Source: Anaerolinea thermophila
GTDB taxonomy: Bacteria; Chloroflexota; Anaerolineae; Anaerolineales; Anaerolineaceae
DNA: 54,516 bases
Direction of reading: 5' to 3'
Assembly: GCF_020723905.1 (NCBI RefSeq)
Contig: NZ_DYHZ01000010.1
Coordinates: 1-54,516, forward strand
The translations under genes and the position numbers were made by a program. Under the pieces are notes generated by a model. It did not search any database, was not told the DNA's origin, and saw only the letters and a list, made by a program, of their open reading frames with translations. Each line of letters opens with the position of its first letter. The stretch's first letter is position 1. This document shows, piece after piece, positions 54,175 to 54,516 of the stretch.

Positions 54175-54516
54175 GACTGGAAGAGGGGACAAAGGCAGTA
54201 TGAGCGGGAACAAGGCATTGGCGATCCATGATCTTTTGGAAGAGCAGCGGACGAATACATTCGTACCTTTTGCCGAGATGCCTTTTGCCCCGAACCAGTG
54301 GGCGGCAATTGCATGCAGTCCTTCGTGGACAGCGCGCATACCTTTGAGACAACCAAACAGAATGAACCAGATTCCAGATGCAGTCAAAAATATAAAGTCG
54401 TGTTCGGACGGAGCAGAGGGGAAAGGTAAGCCCAACAGCCACCCGAACCAAAGCCAGGCTATTGAAGCAAATAACACTGACAACCATATGAGACCCAAAA
54501 TCCGCCAGGCGGGGCG
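54169..54516 (-). CDS. Membrane zincin-like protein (DUF3267-type), 5' end beyond window
   Basis: The minus-strand frame is open to the window edge. It has two N-terminal hydrophobic stretches (WLSVLFASIAWLWFGWLLGL and IFLTASGIWFILFGCLKG), then AVHEGLHAIAAHWFGAKG. The HEGLH fits the HExxH metal site of DUF3267-type putative zinc peptidases. A TTG at 54498 could start the protein, but the frame continues upstream, so it may be longer. Catalytic activity is inferred. Confidence 0.65.
   Translation of the reverse strand, partial: RPAWRILGLIWLSVLFASIAWLWFGWLLGLPFPSAPSEHDFIFLTASGIWFILFGCLKGMRAVHEGLHAIAAHWFGAKGISAKGTNVFVRCSSKRSWIANALFPLILPLSPLPVS

Overview
The window looks like a chromosomal segment of an anaerobic, probably thermophilic Chloroflexota bacterium of the Anaerolineae type. 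This is an inference from gene content, not from a database match. It rests on Thr/Pro-rich lipoproteins of the kind common in that group, a baseplate-J-like protein next to ruvX and mltG, a group 4 [NiFe]-hydrogenase, multiheme cytochromes and moderately high G+C. The lipoproteins and surface multiheme cytochromes suit a cell without a classical outer membrane.

Layout. 1-2219 (minus): large zinc-ribbon/TPR protein cut by the left edge, with near-identical 252-bp internal repeats. 2307-5991: GH127 glycosidase, PPOX/F420-type protein, DUF2804 protein. 6012-6591: tRNA-Gly and tRNA-Cys (minus) followed by an 89-bp tandem array built from the tRNA-Cys 3' half. 6738-10984: YdjC/ChbG-type deacetylase, GPH-type sugar symporter, and a GAF-like/GGDEF/EAL protein with a degenerate GGDEF site. 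10985-14078 (minus): baseplate-J-like protein, RuvX and MltG in an overlapping operon. 14143-16166 (minus): two lipoproteins. 16337-18259: fused sugar kinase and UTP-sugar-1-phosphate uridylyltransferase, overlapped tail-to-tail by a pseudouridine synthase. 18929-27332: lipoproteins, DEDDh exonuclease, MsrP-like molybdoprotein, SET-domain protein, exported HIRAN protein, double radical SAM/SPASM protein and a possible papain-like protein. 27437-30779: sdhCDAB. 30840-33148: GH5 glycosidase and a small ABM-like protein. 33328-41790: an eleven-gene group 4 [NiFe]-hydrogenase operon ending with its maturation protease. 41882-44644: two CDF metal exporters and an alpha/beta hydrolase. 44654-47200 (minus): S9 peptidase and SixA-like phosphatase. 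47315-51399 (minus): a nine-heme membrane cytochrome and a ten-heme lipoprotein.

The last 3 kb differ from the rest. An initiator tRNA is followed by a branched structured RNA candidate, two A+T-rich small genes (an excisionase-like HTH protein and a zinc-finger/TM protein), and a strong promoter. About 750 bases of G+C-rich, gene-free, hairpin-dense sequence follow, containing tRNA-like modules, twin GAGAGA-loop hairpins and possible pseudoknots. Then come ssb, a 55-residue acidic protein and a membrane zincin cut by the right edge. This looks like accessory DNA, possibly an integrated element beside the initiator tRNA, carrying a large non-coding RNA or RNA cluster.

Metabolically the genes fit a carbohydrate fermenter. 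Glycosidases, a deacetylase and a sugar symporter supply sugars. The hydrogenase would dispose of ferredoxin electrons as H2 while conserving an ion gradient. Succinate dehydrogenase/fumarate reductase and the quinol-type multiheme cytochromes add menaquinone-linked electron flow that may reach the cell surface.
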